Assembly (NCBI GenBank): GCA_002359895.1
Contig: DEOB01000002.1
Coordinates: 1-64,000, forward strand
DNA length: 64,000 nucleotides
Direction of reading: 5' to 3'
Source: Stenotrophomonas sp. UBA2629
GTDB taxonomy: Bacteria; Pseudomonadota; Gammaproteobacteria; Xanthomonadales; Xanthomonadaceae
The notes beneath the pieces are model-generated. The model searched no databases. It had not been told where the DNA came from and was given only the letters and a program-made list of their open reading frames with translations. How positions within the stretch are numbered: the stretch's first letter is position 1; every line of letters begins with the position of its first letter. This document shows positions 17,387-26,288 of this stretch, piece by piece. The translations under genes were made by a program, and so were the position numbers.

Positions 17387-18046
17387 TCAGTTACTTCGTG
17401 CGGCTCTGACGATCTGCGCGGCAGCGGCAGCGGACTGCTTCACCGCATCCCATTGGCCGTTGCGGATCCATGCGTCCTGCACCATCCACGAGCCGCCGAT
17501 GCATACCACGTTTTTCTGCGACAGGTAGTCGCCTGCGGTGGTTTCGGTGATGCCGCCGGTGGGGCATAGCTTCAGTTCCGGGATTGGCCCGGCGACGCCT
17601 TTGATCATCGCCAGGCCGCCGACGGCGGTGGCCGGGAACAGCTTGCAGATGCGGAAGCCGCGTGCGACCAGGGCAAGCAGTTCGGTGGGCGTTGCCGCGC
17701 CCGGTACCACCGGCAGCGGGGCGTTGGCCAATGCGTCGGCCATGTGCGCGGGCGTGCCCGGTGTGACCAGGAAGTCGGCGCCGGCATCAATGGCACGTTG
17801 CATCTGCTCGACAGTCAGTACGGTGCCTGCGCCGACCACGACATCCGGCAGCTCGCGCTTGAGCATGGCCAGCGCTTCCATCGCGACCGGCGTGCGCAGG
17901 GTCAATTCGATGGCCGGCAAGCCGCCTTCCAACAATGCGGCGCTGACAGCGCGGGCCTGGTCAAGCGTGTGGATGGTAACCACCGGCAGGATGCCTGCGG
18001 CAGTAAGCAGCTGCTCGGCGCGGTCCTGGTGTTGGGCAATGCTCAT
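17387..18046 (-). CDS. eda: 2-keto-3-deoxy-6-phosphogluconate aldolase
   Basis: KDPG aldolase cleaves 2-keto-3-deoxy-6-phosphogluconate into pyruvate and glyceraldehyde 3-phosphate, the last step of the Entner-Doudoroff path. The 219-residue class I aldolase has the catalytic Glu47 and Arg51 (ELTLR), the VGAGTVL loop, and the Schiff-base Lys135 in ICKLFPA, then the phosphate-binding CPTGGI segment. Last gene of the zwf-glk-pgl-edd-eda set, 55 nt behind edd and followed by a strong terminator. Confidence 0.97.
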   Translation of the reverse strand: MSIAQHQDRAEQLLTAAGILPVVTIHTLDQARAVSAALLEGGLPAIELTLRTPVAMEALAMLKRELPDVVVGAGTVLTVEQMQRAIDAGADFLVTPGTPAHMADALANAPLPVVPGAATPTELLALVARGFRICKLFPATAVGGLAMIKGVAGPIPELKLCPTGGITETTAGDYLSQKNVVCIGGSWMVQDAWIRNGQWDAVKQSAAAAAQIVRAARSN

Positions 18047-18101
18047 CGTGTTCCTCTGCGGATGCGGAAGGCGCGCCGCGTTCTAGCGGCGTGCGCGGTT
18101 A

Positions 18102-20018
18102 TCAAGCGTCTTTTGCTTCGTGCGGTGCGGCTGCCGCGGCGGCATCGTGGCCCAGCTCGTACTCGGCGTCGTATTCCCACACGCTGCCATCCGGGTGGGC
18201 CGGGCCGCAGGAGATCGACACCGCACCCTGATCCGCAGGGCCCACCATGCGGCGGTTCATGGCGAACAGATTGCGGCCCATGTCGTTGCCGGCCGGCGCG
18301 GTGTTAGCGGCGATGCCGCGCGATGCCCATTCGACCGGATCCACCAGCACTTCGAGCGTGCCGGCTTCACCGTCCAAGCGGATGATGTCGCCTTCGCGAA
18401 CGCGGGCAATGGAGCCGCCGCGTGCGGCTTCCGGGGTGACGTGGATGGCGGCGGGAATTTTGCCCGACGCGCCCGACAAACGGCCATCGGTGACCAGCGC
18501 CACGCGCCGGCCCTGGTTCTGCAGCAGGCCCAGCAGCGGTGCCAGTGAATGCAGTTCCGGCATGCCATTGGCGCGCGGGCCCTGATAACGCACCACTGCC
18601 ACGAAATCCTGCGGCAAAGCGCCGGCTGCGTGCAGTTTGTTCAACACCTGCGGTGCGTCCACCACCACGGCCGGGGCCTCGATGGTGCGGTACTGCGGTT
18701 TCACCGCCGACAGCTTGATCAACGAGCTGCCGATGTTGCCCTTGAGCAGGCGCAGGCCGCCTTGTGCCTCGAACGGGTTGGATGCCGGGCGCACGACATC
18801 TTCGTCAGCGCTTTCGGCCACGGCCGGCACATAGCTCACTTTGCCGTCGATCAAGCGCGGCTCCTGCGCGAACGCGCGCATGCCGCCTTCGGCAATGGTG
18901 ACCAGGTCATCATGCATCAAGCCGGCGTCCATCAACTCGCGGAACACGAAGCCCGGCCCGCCGGCAGCGGCAAAGCGGTTCACGTCGGCATCGCCATTGG
19001 GGTAGACGCGGGCCAGCAGCGGTACGATCTGCGACAGCTCGTCCATGTCGTCCCACGTCAACACGATGCCGGCCGCACGGGCCACGGCAATCCAGTGAAT
19101 GGTGTGGTTGGTGGAGCCGCCGGTGGCCATCAACGCGACGACGGCATTGACGATGGCGCGCTCGTCGATCAGTCGGCCGAACGGGCGGAAGTCCTCACCC
19201 AACGCGCAGATCTCCAATGCGCGCACGCTGGCGGCGCGGGTCAGCGCGTCGCGCAGCGGCATTTCCGGGTTGACGAACGAAGCGCCCGGCAACTGCACGC
19301 CCATGGCTTCAAGCAGCACCTGGTTGGAGTTGGCGGTGCCGTAGAACGTGCAGGTTCCGGGGCCGTGATACGACGCCGATTCGGCTTCCAGCAATTCCTC
19401 GCGGGTGGCTTCGCCGGCGGCATAGCGTTCGCGCACTTCGGCTTTCTGCTTATTCGGAATGCCCGGTGTCATCGGCCCGGCCGGCACAAACACCGCCGGC
19501 AAGTGGCCGAACGCCAGCGCGCCGATCAACAGGCCCGGCACGATCTTGTCGCACACACCCAGATAGACGGTGGCGTCGAACATGTCATGGCTCAGGCCGA
19601 TGGCGGTGGCCTGGGCAATGATGTCGCGCGAGAACAGCGACAGCTCCATGCCGCCACGGCCTTGGGTGACGCCGTCGCACATGGCCGGCACGGCGCCTGC
19701 CACCTGCGCGGTCGCACCGATCTCGCGCGCGGCGGCGCGCATCAGTTCGGGGTAATGCTCGAACGGCTGATGCGCCGACAGCATGTCGTTGTAAGCGGTG
19801 ATGATGCCCAGGTTGGGCGTCACGTCGCCGCGCAGGCGGCCCTTATCGGTGGGGCCGCAGGCCGCAAAGGCGTGCGCTAGATTGCCGCAGCTCAGGCGCG
19901 AACGGAACGGACCTTCACGCAGGGCGACGTCGATGCCTGCCAGGTAAGCCGCGCGCGACGGAGCGCTGCGCTGGCGGATGCGTTCGGTGATGGCATGGAT
20001 TTTCGGATGCAGGCTCAT
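18102..20018 (-). CDS. edd: 6-phosphogluconate dehydratase
   Basis: Edd dehydrates 6-phosphogluconate to KDPG and carries a labile [4Fe-4S] cluster. The 638-residue IlvD/Edd protein has the family cysteines in PAMCDGVTQG, GVCDKIVPG and GPGTCTFYGTANS, and the C-terminal signature VTDGRLSGASGKIPAAIH. The length is slightly above the usual 600-610, owing to an Ala-rich C-terminal tail. It lies between pgl and eda in one direction; a 10-bp stem-loop sits in the 111-nt spacer upstream. Confidence 0.97.
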   Translation of the reverse strand: MSLHPKIHAITERIRQRSAPSRAAYLAGIDVALREGPFRSRLSCGNLAHAFAACGPTDKGRLRGDVTPNLGIITAYNDMLSAHQPFEHYPELMRAAAREIGATAQVAGAVPAMCDGVTQGRGGMELSLFSRDIIAQATAIGLSHDMFDATVYLGVCDKIVPGLLIGALAFGHLPAVFVPAGPMTPGIPNKQKAEVRERYAAGEATREELLEAESASYHGPGTCTFYGTANSNQVLLEAMGVQLPGASFVNPEMPLRDALTRAASVRALEICALGEDFRPFGRLIDERAIVNAVVALMATGGSTNHTIHWIAVARAAGIVLTWDDMDELSQIVPLLARVYPNGDADVNRFAAAGGPGFVFRELMDAGLMHDDLVTIAEGGMRAFAQEPRLIDGKVSYVPAVAESADEDVVRPASNPFEAQGGLRLLKGNIGSSLIKLSAVKPQYRTIEAPAVVVDAPQVLNKLHAAGALPQDFVAVVRYQGPRANGMPELHSLAPLLGLLQNQGRRVALVTDGRLSGASGKIPAAIHVTPEAARGGSIARVREGDIIRLDGEAGTLEVLVDPVEWASRGIAANTAPAGNDMGRNLFAMNRRMVGPADQGAVSISCGPAHPDGSVWEYDAEYELGHDAAAAAAPHEAKDA

Positions 20019-20084
20019 TGGCTACCGGCTATGAGTGAAACGGTGAATGAGGAAAGCGTGCGTCGATGACGGTCCAAGCGGAGT

Positions 20085-20123
20085 ACGGGCAAGCGGTTGG
20101 CCAAACGGCTCATGCTTGCCCGT
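20085..20123 (-). other. Stem-loop in pgl-edd spacer
   Basis: A perfect 10-bp inverted repeat, ACGGGCAAGC (20085-20094) and GCTTGCCCGT (20114-20123), enclosing 19 nt that hold the small palindrome TTGGCCAA. No T-tract follows on the minus strand, so a terminator is unlikely. An mRNA processing, stability or attenuation element between pgl and edd is possible. Confidence 0.45.
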
Positions 20124-20129
20124 GTCAGA

Positions 20130-20849
20130 TCATGGGCACCAATGCACGCGCAGTTTGTTGCCGGGCGCGTTGACCGCTGCCAACACCGGGTAGGTGTGCA
20201 CGTCGCCGGATGCGAGTGCAGCATTGAGCACTTCCAGTTTCTGCTTGCCACGCAGCAGCAGCAGGCGGTTGCTGATCGGCGCCAGGCCGTGTGGCGTCAG
20301 CGTGATGCGCAGGTGCCAATCTTTGGCGACCGGGCAACCGGTGGCATCGAGCGATGCGTAAGGCTGGTTGCTTTGCAGTGCGCGCTCAAGATCGCGCGAG
20401 CCCGGGAACAATGACGCGGTATGGCCATCATTGCCCATGCCCAGCACCACCAGGCACGGCGGTTGAGAATGCGCCGCCAGCAGGTTGGCGCTGTGCACGC
20501 ATTCGGCGATGGGAAGGCCCACGCGTACCAGTGGATCGAAGTGCGCGCCTTCGGCCAGATTAACGAAGCTGTTGCGCACCAACCATGCGTTGCTGTCGTG
20601 GTCCTGCGGGGACAGCCAGCGCTCATCGGCCAGGCCCACTTCAACACGCGCCCATTCCAGCGGTTGCTCGGTGAGCATTTCGTAGATCGGTGCCGGCGTG
20701 GTGCCGCCTGACAGCAGCATGCGGGCACGCCCGCGCTGTTGAATGTCCTGGGCAAGCATCGTTGCCATCTCCTTGGCCACGTCTTCGATCCATTCGGCCT
20801 CGTTGGCGTGGCGAATGAGCGTGATGCGGTCGGATACAGCAGCGGTCAT
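20130..20849 (-). CDS. pgl: 6-phosphogluconolactonase
   Basis: DevB-type lactonase, 239 residues, hydrolysing 6-phosphoglucono-lactone to 6-phosphogluconate after Zwf. Family motifs are LSGGTTPAPIYEML, VEVGLADERWLSPQDHDSNAW and VLGMGNDGHTASLFPGS (catalytic His in the last). The start overlaps the glk stop (ATGA at 20849-20846), so the two are translationally coupled. Confidence 0.96.
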   Translation of the reverse strand: MTAAVSDRITLIRHANEAEWIEDVAKEMATMLAQDIQQRGRARMLLSGGTTPAPIYEMLTEQPLEWARVEVGLADERWLSPQDHDSNAWLVRNSFVNLAEGAHFDPLVRVGLPIAECVHSANLLAAHSQPPCLVVLGMGNDGHTASLFPGSRDLERALQSNQPYASLDATGCPVAKDWHLRITLTPHGLAPISNRLLLLRGKQKLEVLNAALASGDVHTYPVLAAVNAPGNKLRVHWCP

Positions 20850-21853
20850 GCGGATACTCCAGAAGCAGCCCCCTGCATGTCCGCCGCATAGGCGGCGGCA
20901 CCAAGCAGGCCAGGGCAGGGGTGGATGATGGCCATGGATGGAATCTGCGACATGGTCGCGGAGAAACGGCCTTTGCTTTCGAAACGCTGCCGGAACCCGG
21001 AGTGCTGCAGCTCATGCAGCAGGCGCGGTACCAGCCCGCCGGTGAGGAATACGCCATCCCAGGCGCCTTGTACCAGCACTGCGTCACCCGCGACAGCGCC
21101 GAAAATCTCCAGAAATACTTCCACCGCGCGCGCCGCAGCCACGTCGCCTTCAGCCGCGCGGGCGGTGACATCGGCCGGTTCCAGTTTGCCCGGATCGAAC
21201 CCGGCCATTTCGCTCAGCGCGCGATGAATGTTGACCAAGCCTGGGCCGCAGACCAAGCGTTCGTTGGAAACGCGGCCGAACTGCGCCGACAGAATTTCCA
21301 GAATGCGGATCTGCTCCGGCGAGGCCGGGGCGAAACTTGCGTGGCCGCCTTCGGTGGCCAGCGGATAGTTGCGGCCGTCGCGCACCACCAGCCCGCCAAC
21401 ACCCAGGCCGGTGCCGGGGCCGAGCACGCAGTAGTTGCGTGGCTGGCCCGCAGGTGCGCGATGCCACCGGGCACCGCCGATCTGCACCACGTCGTTTGGC
21501 TCAAGCAGAGCAATCGACATGGCCTGTGCAACGAAATCGTTGATCAGGTGCAGTTGTTCAAAGCCCAGTTGCGCCGCAGTCCGCGAACGCGAAATCACCC
21601 AAGGATGATTGGTGATGCGTGCTTCGTCGCCGTCCACGCGCCCGGCCACCGCAAACACGCCACTGCGAACCGTCGCACCCTGCTGCTGCAGGTAGTGCGC
21701 GGCGGCGTCGGCCAGCGAGGCGAACTCGCTGACCGGGTACTCGCCAATGCTGGCTTGGTTCAGGGGAATGTCAGCAGCGAGATCGGCCAGTGCGAAACGT
21801 GCATTGGTGCCGCCAATGTCGGCAACCAGTACGTTTTTGGCCGTTGGGCTCAC
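20846..21853 (-). CDS. glk: Glucokinase
   Basis: Phosphorylates glucose to glucose 6-phosphate with ATP. It is a 335-residue bacterial Glk (ROK-unrelated branch) with the ATP-binding LVADIGGTNARFALAD at the N-terminus, INDFVAQAMSI with the catalytic Asp, and VLGPGTGLGVGGLV. I chose the GTG at 21853, which overlaps the zwf stop by 4 nt (GTGA). A longer frame to 21970 has no similarity and runs into zwf. Its place inside the Entner-Doudoroff operon suits a cell that takes up free glucose released from glucans. Confidence 0.95.
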   Translation of the reverse strand: MSPTAKNVLVADIGGTNARFALADLAADIPLNQASIGEYPVSEFASLADAAAHYLQQQGATVRSGVFAVAGRVDGDEARITNHPWVISRSRTAAQLGFEQLHLINDFVAQAMSIALLEPNDVVQIGGARWHRAPAGQPRNYCVLGPGTGLGVGGLVVRDGRNYPLATEGGHASFAPASPEQIRILEILSAQFGRVSNERLVCGPGLVNIHRALSEMAGFDPGKLEPADVTARAAEGDVAAARAVEVFLEIFGAVAGDAVLVQGAWDGVFLTGGLVPRLLHELQHSGFRQRFESKGRFSATMSQIPSMAIIHPCPGLLGAAAYAADMQGAASGVSA

Positions 21854-23316
21854 GACGCCGAGTCCGCGCGTTCTTCGGCAACGATGGCTGCCGGCAGGAA
21901 CAGGTGCGCCTGGGTTGGGCCCCAGCCACCGGCCGGGTAGGGTTCCATCGGCAGATTGGCAGCCTTCCACGCATCGCTGACGCTGTCGATCCAGGCCCAG
22001 GCAGCGCGCACTTCGTCATCGCGCACGAACAGGGCGTGGTTACCGTTGAAGGCGTCCAGGAACAAGCGTTCGTAAGCAATGCGCCGGTGCAGGCCAGTGG
22101 GAACCGACAGTTCCAGTTCCAGCGGCTGCAGCTCCAGCGCGCCCCATTCCGGGCCGGCCAGCGAGCTCATCAGGCCGAGCTGGATGTTCTCTTGTGGCTG
22201 CAGTTGGAAGGTGAGGCGGTTGGGCGTGGCGTTCTTGCGGTCAGGCCGCTCAAACAGCCAATGCGTTACCGGCTTGAGGTTGACCTCGATGCGCGTGGTG
22301 CGCTCGGGCAGGCGCTTGCCGGTAACCAAGTGGAACGGCACGCCGGCCCAACGCCAGTTGTCGATGTGCGCGGTGACGCCGACAAAGGTTTCGGCCTCGC
22401 TGCCCTCCGGCGGCTGGTACGCCTGCGCCGGCTGGCCGTTGATGGTGCCAGCGGTGTAACGGCCGCGCACCGAATCTTTCGCCGCATGCTTGGCGTCGAG
22501 CGGACGCAGGGCGCGCAGCACTTTCACTTTTTCATCGCGGATGCGGTCTGCTTCCAGCGATGCCGGCGGCTCCATTGCCACCAGGCACAGCAGCTGCAGA
22601 ATGTGGCTCTGCACCATGTCGCGCAGCGCGCCGGAGCGCGAGTAGTACGAATCGCGGCCATCCACGCCATCGCTCTCGGCCACCATGATGTGCACCGACT
22701 CGATGAAGTTGCGGTTCCACACGGCCTCCAGCAACGTGTTGCCGAAGCGCAGTGCCATCAGGTTCTGCACGGCGGCTTTGCCGAGGTAATGGTCCAGGCG
22801 GAACACGCGGTCTTCGTCGACCAGTTTGCCGATGGACTGCAGGATTTCCTCGGCACTGTCGCTGTCCGAGCCGATCGGCTTTTCCAGCATCAGTCGGTGG
22901 GGAGCGGTGAGCGCGCCGCCCAGAGCCAGGCCTTCGCAGGTGGAGATGTACAGGCCCGGCGGAATCGCCAGGTAGCTCACGCAGGCGCGGTGGACCAGAT
23001 CCTTGACCGCTTCGGCGACGGATTCGGCATTGCGCAGGTCCACCGAGCGGTAGTCGATGCGGCGCAGCAGGTCGTTGATGCCTTTCTGGCTGGCCTGCGG
23101 CATGGCCTGCTCAAGGCGCGGGCGAAGGATGTCGCGGAACTTGTCGGTGTCATGCGGCGACAACGCCAACGCACGCACGCGGAAGTCTTCCGGTAGCAGG
23201 CCGTCTCCCAACAGGCGCAACAGGGAGGGGAACAGATAGCGCTGGGCCAGATCACCTGTGGCACCGAACAGGAAGAGGGTGTCATGCATGGCTCGAGTTT
23301 CGTGTGCTGATGACAT
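21850..23316 (-). CDS. zwf: Glucose-6-phosphate 1-dehydrogenase
   Basis: Oxidises glucose 6-phosphate to the lactone with NAD(P)+, opening the Entner-Doudoroff and pentose phosphate routes. Motifs: nucleotide-binding FGATGDLAQRYLFPSL, then RLDHYLGKAAVQN with the catalytic RxDHYLGK signature, and EKPIGSD. About 488 residues from ATG 23316; an ATG at 23289 (MHDTLFLFG) is the alternative and neither has a clear ribosome-binding site. The open frame continues upstream to 23934 but that part is antisense to the ATPase gene and is not coding. First gene of the operon, divergent from the ABC ATPase. Confidence 0.95.
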   Translation of the reverse strand: MSSAHETRAMHDTLFLFGATGDLAQRYLFPSLLRLLGDGLLPEDFRVRALALSPHDTDKFRDILRPRLEQAMPQASQKGINDLLRRIDYRSVDLRNAESVAEAVKDLVHRACVSYLAIPPGLYISTCEGLALGGALTAPHRLMLEKPIGSDSDSAEEILQSIGKLVDEDRVFRLDHYLGKAAVQNLMALRFGNTLLEAVWNRNFIESVHIMVAESDGVDGRDSYYSRSGALRDMVQSHILQLLCLVAMEPPASLEADRIRDEKVKVLRALRPLDAKHAAKDSVRGRYTAGTINGQPAQAYQPPEGSEAETFVGVTAHIDNWRWAGVPFHLVTGKRLPERTTRIEVNLKPVTHWLFERPDRKNATPNRLTFQLQPQENIQLGLMSSLAGPEWGALELQPLELELSVPTGLHRRIAYERLFLDAFNGNHALFVRDDEVRAAWAWIDSVSDAWKAANLPMEPYPAGGWGPTQAHLFLPAAIVAEERADSAS

Positions 23317-23616
23317 CGTTGTCAATTGGTCGTGACGGGCCGGGAGCCCAGTGGGTGGCGTATGTTCGGGATGCGGGCGGGAGTGACTTGCCGGCACGTC
23401 GGGTGCCCGCAGCCTGTGGAGCGACAGAACGGGTCTGTCGACCGTTCCCGACAACGCAGGCCTTCCCTGAGTGCAAGCCCGATGGTGCCATATGAATATG
23501 CTTACCGTGTACTCGGTTTCCGATGTATACGATTGCTGTGTTTTGACGGAAATCGCCGAATCAACGCTGTAGCGGTGATTGGGTGGCTCGCATGACGTGA
23601 TGTGGAAGAGGTGAAG
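23317..23616. promoter_or_regulatory. Divergent control region between zwf and the ABC ATPase
   Basis: About 300 nt between two divergent genes of carbohydrate metabolism. The stretch 23485-23580 is clearly richer in A/T than the surroundings and holds TTGACG (23543-23548, plus strand) and TATACA-like hexamers (complement of about 23524-23530), but I could not pair -35 and -10 boxes with confidence. No copy of the GTTTACA repeat of the glucan locus was seen here. Confidence 0.4.
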
Positions 23617-24705
23617 ATGGCAAAGGTTCGTTTTGATGGCGTGCGCAAGGTCTACGACAACGGCCAGGTGGCGGTGCAGGGCGCCAGCTTTGACATCGCC
23701 GATGGCGAATTGATGGTGCTGGTCGGGCCGTCTGGTTGCGGCAAATCCACCCTGCTGCGCATGGTGGCCGGGCTGGAGGAGATCACGGGCGGCACGCTCA
23801 GCATTGGTGACCGTGTGGTCAACGACGTGGCGCCGAAGGACCGCGACATTGCGATGGTCTTCCAGAACTATGCGCTTTATCCGCACATGACCGTGTCCGA
23901 GAATCTGGCCTTCGGCCTGAAGCTGCGGGGGCATGACAAGGCCGAAGTGCAGCGCCGGGTGCAGGCTGCTGCCGATGCGCTTGGGCTCACCTCCATGCTG
24001 GACACGTTGCCGCGCGCCATGTCCGGTGGTCAGCGCCAGCGCGTGGCCTTGGGGCGGGCGTTGGTGCGCGAGCCGGAGGTGTTTCTGTTGGATGAGCCGC
24101 TATCCAACCTGGATGCCAAGCTGCGCCATTCGGTACGCACCGAGATCGCCCAACTGCACCGCAAGCTCGGCACCACGATGATCTACGTCACCCACGACCA
24201 GGTGGAGGCGATGACGCTGGGGCAGCGCATCGTGGTGCTCAATGAAGGTGTGATCCAGCAGATCGACACGCCGATGGCGCTGTATGACCGGCCCGCGAAT
24301 CTGTTTGTGGCCGGCTTTCTGGGCAGCCCCGCGATGAATCTACTGCGCGGTGTTGTACGTCAGGGCGACGATGGTCACGTGTGGCTGCGTCTGGCAGACG
24401 GATTGGACCTGCCGCTCGGTGCCGCTGCGCTGCCGGCGCACTGCATGGGCCGTGAGTTGGTGGTGGGTGTGCGTCCGGAGCATCTGCAGCCGGCCACCGG
24501 CAATGCGGCGTTCCGTGCGCGGATCGAGGGGCTGGAGCCGGTCGGCAACGAGATTTTCGTGAATCTGCGTTACGGCACCCAGGCGCTGGTGATCCGTGTG
24601 CCGCCGCAGGCGTTGCCCGGGTTGGGCGAGGAGCTTGCGGTGGCCGTCGTACCTGCGGGGCTGCACGTCTTCGATCCTGGAAGTGGCGAGAGGATCGAAG
24701 CCTGA
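23617..24705 (+). CDS. Sugar ABC transporter ATP-binding protein (MsmK/UgpC/MalK-type)
   Basis: A 362-residue ATPase for CUT1 sugar importers. Walker A is GPSGCGKST, the Q-loop FQNYALYPHMTV, the signature MSGGQRQRVALGRAL, Walker B VFLLDEPLSNLDAK and the H-loop VTHD. A C-terminal TOBE regulatory domain (VVGVRPEHLQP onward) marks the MalK/UgpC/MsmK branch, which often serves several permease pairs. The ATG at 23617 is preceded by AGAGG at 23607-23611; the GTG at 23602 would add five residues. It stands alone, divergent from zwf, and is the only such ATPase in the window, so it may power the importer at 9900-12894. Confidence 0.93.
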   Translation: MAKVRFDGVRKVYDNGQVAVQGASFDIADGELMVLVGPSGCGKSTLLRMVAGLEEITGGTLSIGDRVVNDVAPKDRDIAMVFQNYALYPHMTVSENLAFGLKLRGHDKAEVQRRVQAAADALGLTSMLDTLPRAMSGGQRQRVALGRALVREPEVFLLDEPLSNLDAKLRHSVRTEIAQLHRKLGTTMIYVTHDQVEAMTLGQRIVVLNEGVIQQIDTPMALYDRPANLFVAGFLGSPAMNLLRGVVRQGDDGHVWLRLADGLDLPLGAAALPAHCMGRELVVGVRPEHLQPATGNAAFRARIEGLEPVGNEIFVNLRYGTQALVIRVPPQALPGLGEELAVAVVPAGLHVFDPGSGERIEA

Positions 24706-24766
24706 GGCGATCCGCAGCTTCGTGCCATCCATGCCGGTGCCGGGTGTTGTGGCCCGGCTGCCTGGC

Positions 24767-25627
24767 TCAGCGAGCCAGGCCTTCCAGCAGTTGTTCGATA
24801 TGTGCGGGCGCACCGTTGACCTGCAGCGCGCCTTCGGCCAGTTCCAGCGGCAACACTGCAAGGGCAAGGCCGCCAGCACTGCTGGCGATGCTGCCGATAT
24901 TTCCGTCGTTCTGTGTCACCGGCGTGCCTGCTGCGGCCTCGCTTGCGGTGTGCACGAGGGCGAGTGATCGTTTGGCCTTGCCCAGGAAGTGGGTACGGGC
25001 AACGATCTCCTGGCCCGGGTAGCACCCCTTTTTGACGCTGTAAGCGGCAAGTCGGTCCAACCCAAGCTGTTGAGGGGTCCATACCTCGCGCTGTGTATCC
25101 ACCAGGCGGGGGAGACCAAGGCGCAGATCGCTCTGGCGCCACGCCATCTCAGCTTCCGCGTCGGCGGCATCATCCTGCGACGGGCCGATGCGCAGGGTCC
25201 GTGCAAGTGCCGAGGCACCCACGTCCAGCTCGATCACGCCGCTCTCGAAGGTGTGCATTTCTGCGCCACGCGCCTTGGTTGGCGCAGCCAGCGCGCCACT
25301 TGCAACCAAAGTCGTAGCGTGGCTGATGACGACTTTGCGCCGGAACACGAAGCGCCGCAGTTGCTCGGCCATGGCCTCTGCGCCACCGTCGTGACAGACC
25401 AGCAACAGAGTCTGCGCGTCCACCCGTAACAGCTGGAAGATAGACAGGACGCGGCCCTTGGCGCTGAGCCAGGTGCTCCACTGCCAATGATTGTCCGCCA
25501 GGCTGGGGACGTCATTGGAGAATTGCGCCTGCGCGAATGCGACGCAATCCGGACCGGAAAGGCTCACAAGCTGCGGTGAGGACAGTGTGCGGAAACCGCT
25601 GAAAACTGGGGCGAGGTTGTCAGACAC
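24767..25627 (-). CDS. ygfZ: Folate-binding protein YgfZ (Fe-S cluster maintenance)
   Basis: GcvT-fold protein that helps maintain Fe-S enzymes in a folate-dependent manner. The diagnostic KGCYPGQEIVAR motif is present about two thirds in, along with LSAKGRVLSIFQLLR. 286 residues if the GTG at 25627 (VSDNLAPVF) is used, which leaves the divergent SDHAF4-like gene free of overlap. The ATG at 25678 is in frame but would overlap that gene. Lying next to the Fe-S enzyme succinate dehydrogenase fits its role. Convergent with the ABC ATPase. Confidence 0.9.
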   Translation of the reverse strand: MSDNLAPVFSGFRTLSSPQLVSLSGPDCVAFAQAQFSNDVPSLADNHWQWSTWLSAKGRVLSIFQLLRVDAQTLLLVCHDGGAEAMAEQLRRFVFRRKVVISHATTLVASGALAAPTKARGAEMHTFESGVIELDVGASALARTLRIGPSQDDAADAEAEMAWRQSDLRLGLPRLVDTQREVWTPQQLGLDRLAAYSVKKGCYPGQEIVARTHFLGKAKRSLALVHTASEAAAGTPVTQNDGNIGSIASSAGGLALAVLPLELAEGALQVNGAPAHIEQLLEGLAR

Positions 25628-25666
25628 GTTGGTGAGGACTAAAATTTGTGCGTTGCGAGACCGACA

Positions 25667-25840
25667 ATGATAGGACAAACAACCCCCACTCCCGAGACCG
25701 AAGCTGAAGCCCCGCTGGTACCCGAGAAGCAGCCGCTTCCCGAGGCCGGGACGGTGCCGCAGGAAATCGGTGGTCGCGGCGGACTAGATCCGGTGCGGTA
25801 CGGCGATTGGGAAAAAAACGGGCGCTGCATCGATTTTTGA
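25667..25840 (+). CDS. DUF1674 protein, SDHAF4-type succinate dehydrogenase assembly factor
   Basis: A 57-residue protein ending GGRGGLDPVRYGDWEKNGRC plus IDF, the highly conserved C-terminus of DUF1674 proteins, the bacterial relatives of SDHAF4. In eukaryotes SDHAF4 binds flavinylated SdhA and promotes its docking to SdhB. The N-terminal half is Pro/Glu-rich and variable. ATG 25667; an upstream in-frame ATG-like start (25646) would overlap ygfZ. It is 55 nt before sdhC, same direction, likely the first gene of the sdh operon. Confidence 0.85.
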   Translation: MIGQTTPTPETEAEAPLVPEKQPLPEAGTVPQEIGGRGGLDPVRYGDWEKNGRCIDF

Positions 25841-25895
25841 GCAGCGTTGAGCCAACGCGGCAACCCGCCGCCCAGCCGAGATAACGAGTCAGCGA

Positions 25896-26288
25896 ATGGC
25901 GAACAGACCCCGCCCCCTTTCTCCGCACCTGCAGGTGTACCGCTGGCAGATCCAGATGGCCACCTCGATTCTGCATCGAGCCACCGGCATCATTCTGGCT
26001 GTCGGCGCCCTGATCATCGCAGGCGGCTTGCTCGCCCTGATGATGGGCCCTGAGTCCTGGAACTGCTTCACCACCCACGCCAGTGCCTGGTACGGGAAAG
26101 TGATCCTGTTCGGTTGGACGTGGTGCTTTGCCTACCACCTGTGCAACGGCATCCGCCACATCGTGCAGGACTTCGCCATCGGTTACGACAAGGCTACTTT
26201 TGTCCGTAGCGGCTGGTTGTCGGTGATCGCCTCGCTGGTCCTCACCGCACTGATCTGGGCTTACGTCTGCATGGGAGCGGCCGCATGA
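25896..26288 (+). CDS. sdhC: Succinate dehydrogenase cytochrome b556 subunit
   Basis: Membrane anchor of complex II, 130 residues and three transmembrane helices. Family features are RPLSPHLQVYRWQI, SILHRATGI (quinone-site Ser/His/Arg region) and the heme-ligand segment YHLCNGIRHIVQD. Overlaps sdhD by 4 nt (ATGA). Confidence 0.95.
   Translation: MANRPRPLSPHLQVYRWQIQMATSILHRATGIILAVGALIIAGGLLALMMGPESWNCFTTHASAWYGKVILFGWTWCFAYHLCNGIRHIVQDFAIGYDKATFVRSGWLSVIASLVLTALIWAYVCMGAAA

Noticed and set aside
18549..19880. 443-codon open frame on the plus strand
   Set aside because: Antisense to edd; no recognisable domain.
23317..23934. N-terminal extension of the zwf frame by about 206 codons
   Set aside because: Lies in the divergent control region and antisense to the ATPase gene; no similarity to glucose-6-phosphate dehydrogenases.
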